Translations under genes and position numbers: made by a program
Shown here: one piece after another, positions 61,085 through 64,000 of the stretch
Layout: the number at the start of each line of letters is the position of its first letter
How positions within the stretch are numbered: position 1 is the first letter of the stretch
Notes under the pieces: generated by a model
The model's input: the letters and a program-made list of their open reading frames with translations, nothing else
What the model was told of the DNA's origin: nothing
Databases searched by the model: none
Assembly: GCA_902792985.1 (NCBI GenBank)
Contig: CADBBT010000010.1
Span: forward strand, 1 to 64,000
Reading direction: 5' to 3'
Source: Oscillospiraceae bacterium
Lineage (GTDB): Bacteria > Bacillota > Clostridia > Oscillospirales > Acutalibacteraceae
DNA: 64,000 bases

Positions 61085-62362
61085 TTATTCCGTTTCGTCT
61101 TCAAACGATTTTTCCAGCACATCCGCATAGGTGCCCATCGGCGCGTCCGAGAGGATGCACATGAGCAAAAAGCACTCATACGGGTTCGCGATGTAAAGCT
61201 GGCCCATGCTGCAATCGTTCAGCACGGCGTTGCTCTCTTCCACAAAGCGCACATAGCGGCGTTTGTTGTTCGTGATCTTTTCATCCATCGCGTGAATGAA
61301 GAAGATCAGCGTGAGCAGATCGAACCGGTCAACGTCAGCGTTGTTCGCAAGGATCTCGTGCAGATGCTGGCGACTCATGCGTTTGTTGTTGAAATGCTTG
61401 GCGAGCGTGGACTTTGACGCTTTGATCAAATTCCCCTTTTTGTCAAACGGCACGCCGCAGCAAAGGAATTTTTCCACATCCGACTCCGTGATGTCGTCGA
61501 GCGTATATACCTTCGGCGACTTGCGGATCTTTTCGGCGCGCAGATATTTTTCTTCGTTCGTCAGCGCGGTGGAATAGCTCACACTGAAAAAGTAATCCTT
61601 GGCCTTCTCCTCCGCTTCGATGATCGCGTCGTTCGTATACTGCGCGAGGATGATCTCCTTTGTGCGCTCGTAAAGATCGTCAAAATGCTTTTTTGCGCTG
61701 TAGCTGATCGTCTTGCCCTTGCTGTCCGTTTTGAGCCGCGAAAGCTGGCGCAAAAGATCTTCTTCGGTCTCGATCGACTGGAACATGGTGCGCACGCCGA
61801 TCGTTGCGCCGAGATCGATGTATTCCTGCTGCACGGGCAGCGCTTCATACGCCTCCATGAGCTGTTCGAATTTTTGGAATTTATAGCCGTTACGGTAGCA
61901 GAACCAGCAGATGACCTCAAACGGGTCTTTAAAGTTGAAATCGCGCTCGCGCTGGGCGTGGACAAGGAACTCCGAAACGTCGCGCCCGCTCATATTCAGC
62001 CCGAAGCCGAGCAAGAACACGACCTGACGGTTCACCGAGCGCTGACTCAGCCAGTTTTTTGCAAGGGCGCTGAGCTTTGCCGAGGTGTCGGTGAAGCTTT
62101 TCGGCGTGCGGTTTTCCGAAAAGGATTCCACGATGATCTCCTGATATTCCTTCAGCGGCACATCCTGAAAGCTGCCCTCAAAGCCGGCGACGCGGAAGAT
62201 GTAGCGTTTGAGATAATCGCCGAAGGGAATGAGCTTGATGCGGCTTTGCAAATGCTCATAAATGGAATCCGCGTCCTCGTCCTGAAAGGTCTCGGTATCC
62301 ACGGTATCGTAGAATTCGTTTTCCGAATGCTCGGTAAAATGAATGGTGTTGTTGATCGCCAT
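61085..62362 (-). CDS. Conserved-looking hypothetical protein
   Basis: A 425-residue soluble, largely helical protein with no recognised family. Features seen: an acidic start with DTVDTETFQDEDADSIYEH, a region WFCYRNGYKFQKFEQLMEAY, a Lys/Arg-rich block NNKRMSRQHLHEILANN and a C-terminal acidic end. No catalytic motif or membrane segment stands out. It follows the LRR protein gene by 17 bp with a good ribosome site, so the two are probably one operon and may act together. Confidence 0.75.
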   Translation of the reverse strand: MAINNTIHFTEHSENEFYDTVDTETFQDEDADSIYEHLQSRIKLIPFGDYLKRYIFRVAGFEGSFQDVPLKEYQEIIVESFSENRTPKSFTDTSAKLSALAKNWLSQRSVNRQVVFLLGFGLNMSGRDVSEFLVHAQRERDFNFKDPFEVICWFCYRNGYKFQKFEQLMEAYEALPVQQEYIDLGATIGVRTMFQSIETEEDLLRQLSRLKTDSKGKTISYSAKKHFDDLYERTKEIILAQYTNDAIIEAEEKAKDYFFSVSYSTALTNEEKYLRAEKIRKSPKVYTLDDITESDVEKFLCCGVPFDKKGNLIKASKSTLAKHFNNKRMSRQHLHEILANNADVDRFDLLTLIFFIHAMDEKITNNKRRYVRFVEESNAVLNDCSMGQLYIANPYECFLLMCILSDAPMGTYADVLEKSFEDETE

Positions 62363-62379
62363 AGTTTGTCATTCCCCTT

Positions 62380-64000
62380 TTACGGCTGCGTTTCCGACGC
62401 CGTGGTCGTTGTTTCTTCAAGAAGCGCTTCGCTCGTCGGCTCTGCGTCTTCGTTCAGTTTCTTTTTTTCTTTTTTCGTAGTGGGTTCGGTCGGCGGCTCA
62501 GTGCTCGGCGGCGCAAAGGCAAGCGCAATGTCGTCCTCCAGGCCGCTGCCGTTAAACGCGTCGCGATTGCTCTTCCAGTCCGTCGGCCAGTCTTCCGGCG
62601 CGGGATCGATCTTTTTCAGCTTGTCGCAGCCGGAAAACGCCTCGTTTGCAAGGCGGATCGGAGCGCTGCTTGAAAGCGTCAGACGCTCCAGCGCGGTGCA
62701 ATTATGGAAGCACTGATATTTCACATCCGCCTTGCCGCCGGTGATGCTTACGCTTTTCAGCCGGCTGCAGTTCTCAAAGGCGTTGGCGGAAAGCTCAACG
62801 GCGTCGTTGATCGTCAGCGACTCAATCCTGCTGTTATAGCGGAACGCTTCGGAGGACACGACCTGCACCTTTCCGATCGTCGTTTCAAACGGCAGCGTCA
62901 CGGATGCGCTGTCCTTTGTGAACTGCGTGAGCTCGACCTTGCCTTGATTGTTGAAGGTGTAGCGGTAGCCGTCGCCCTCGCCGTAGACGCCCGGTTTCAC
63001 ATACTCACTGTGGATATAGCCGCGCCAGCTTTCATCGCCGTCGACCCATTCGCAGATGTAACACCCGTCCACGAGTTCGGAAAGACGGTTGACCGCCGTG
63101 GCGTTGTTCAAGCGCTGATAGCCGTTGCTTGAAGAATTCGGATCGCGGCGCAGCACGACCGATCTTGTGCTGCCTTTGTTAAAGACAAAAGACGGTTCCG
63201 GCACCGGCAGGAAGGAAACCTTTTGCAGCGGATCGGCGGATTCTTCGTTCCAGCTTTCGTCGTTTTGCGCGTCGAAGGCGTGGATCACAAGCGCGGTGAG
63301 CGCGGTTGCTTTTGTGCTTTCCGGCGCAAGTACAACATTTGCGCCGAAATAAACGGGAACGCTCTCGAAATCTGTTTCGCTCGGCAGCGAAAGCAGCGAA
63401 GGATCGAGCCGGGACGGAGCTTTTCCGTGTTCCTTGCGGACCAACTCATAGCTGAATTCGCTCTGATTGCCGAGCCCCTTGAAGGCGTTAAGCAGATAGA
63501 GCCGCTTTGTAGACACAAACTGTGCGGGCGCTCTGAGCTTGGACTTCAAATCGTCGGAAAGGAAGGATTTCGACAGCTTTTGCGTTTCGGCGTCATAGAT
63601 GCGGTAGCCGACCGCCGTGCCTTCCGCGCTCAAAAGCTTCACACCGATCTTTGTCGAATCCAGCTTGCCCAAAAGGGCGCCGCTGACGTCCGCTTTGATC
63701 ATATTCGCCTTGCCGCTGTCCGGATCGATGCTGCAAAAGCCCTCATCCACAAACGCAAGCAGCGTATCGCCGACGCTTGAAAGATGGCGCTCGTTTTTGC
63801 TGTAGACCACATCCGCGTCGTGCAAGCGCTGCGGCTCGCCGCCGTTCAGTTCACCAAGCTTTGTGAGCACGGGATACTGATAGGTGTCGGTGCCGAGGTT
63901 CTGCTTTTTGGAAACGGTGTTGAACACGATGCTCGCTTTTGCAAACGCGACGTCGCCCACCGAAAGCGTGTTCTGCCCGCCGAGGGAGGAAACAACGCTC
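62380..64000 (-). CDS. LRR (BspA-type) repeat protein, 5' end outside window
   Basis: The visible 540 residues are the C-terminal part; the frame is open to base 64000. The first 300 have beta-propeller-like repeats without a certain family (VPVYFGANVVLAPES, YLLNAFKGLGNQSEF), probably extracellular or cytoplasmic sensing. Then an SH3-like piece (VDGCYICEWVDGDESWRGYI) and BspA-type leucine-rich repeats with the pattern F-N-C-x-x-L-x-x-(V/L)-x-(I/L) (about residues 395-480). A Pro/Thr/Lys-rich tail ends it. It overlaps no other gene and precedes the 61085 gene. Confidence 0.8.
   Translation of the reverse strand, partial: SVVSSLGGQNTLSVGDVAFAKASIVFNTVSKKQNLGTDTYQYPVLTKLGELNGGEPQRLHDADVVYSKNERHLSSVGDTLLAFVDEGFCSIDPDSGKANMIKADVSGALLGKLDSTKIGVKLLSAEGTAVGYRIYDAETQKLSKSFLSDDLKSKLRAPAQFVSTKRLYLLNAFKGLGNQSEFSYELVRKEHGKAPSRLDPSLLSLPSETDFESVPVYFGANVVLAPESTKATALTALVIHAFDAQNDESWNEESADPLQKVSFLPVPEPSFVFNKGSTRSVVLRRDPNSSSNGYQRLNNATAVNRLSELVDGCYICEWVDGDESWRGYIHSEYVKPGVYGEGDGYRYTFNNQGKVELTQFTKDSASVTLPFETTIGKVQVVSSEAFRYNSRIESLTINDAVELSANAFENCSRLKSVSITGGKADVKYQCFHNCTALERLTLSSSAPIRLANEAFSGCDKLKKIDPAPEDWPTDWKSNRDAFNGSGLEDDIALAFAPPSTEPPTEPTTKKEKKKLNEDAEPTSEALLEETTTTASETQP

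Overview
The window comes from a spore-forming, low-copy-repeat Firmicute of the class Clostridia, most likely an Oscillospiraceae/Ruminococcaceae-type gut bacterium. The reasons are spo0A and spoIVB as neighbours, a cotJABC spore-coat operon, ftsEX with two coiled-coil M23 proteins, clostridial ylxM-ffh-rpsP-khpA, and several very large secreted proteins with cysteine-rich repeats. The chromosomal backbone looks GC-balanced to GC-rich and the genes are tightly packed. The block at about 3-16 kb is visibly more AT-rich and full of mobile-element genes.

Layout. 0-3 kb: the end of a sensor kinase, an HtrA protease and tRNA-Pro(CGG). 3.1-14.3 kb: a Tn4451-like integrative mobilizable element inserted just behind the tRNA-Pro terminator. 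It carries a large serine recombinase, a TnpW-like protein, an orphan ParB, a MobP-type relaxase, MobC, an oriT-like region, a three-copy non-coding repeat array and TnpV. Its cargo is a tyrosine recombinase next to a 259-bp invertible DNA segment in front of an 1141-residue secreted CHAP/InlB-repeat protein. A partial inverted copy of the tRNA-Pro terminator lies at 14.3 kb. 14.4-23.4 kb: a phage-type integrase, a 2180-residue secreted amidase/cysteine-repeat/VWA protein and a broken MazF-type toxin gene. 23.6-28.1 kb: a secreted metallophosphoesterase, a DUF3990 protein and a frameshifted rhamnosidase-like gene.

28-50 kb is housekeeping and cell-envelope DNA. It holds spo0A and spoIVB, then (read right to left) a PucR-type regulator, ftsE, ftsX, two M23 proteins, an S41 protease with a substituted catalytic serine and a teichoic-acid-type glycerophosphotransferase. 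These are followed by a M16 peptidase pair, topB, tatD, metG and a glucosaminidase with fibronectin domains. 50-64 kb: tRNA-Tyr and tRNA-Thr, two short amphipathic peptides behind strong promoters, a membrane protein, an SH3/C39 protease, the ffh-rpsP group, a nucleoside-salvage operon (deoD, deoB, a GNAT gene, cdd), metA, cotJABC and an LRR protein running off the window.

The most interesting system is the phase-variation module at 9.1-13.8 kb. A tyrosine recombinase sits 25 bp from an 18-bp perfect inverted repeat pair. The enclosed segment carries two outward-facing promoters separated by a terminator, and a second terminator lies just outside one end. Inversion should swap which promoter drives the surface protein. 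Other points worth a second look are the shared C-terminal tail of the two giant secreted proteins, the 23-bp-period repeat array, and the highly promoted 50-residue amphipathic peptide.
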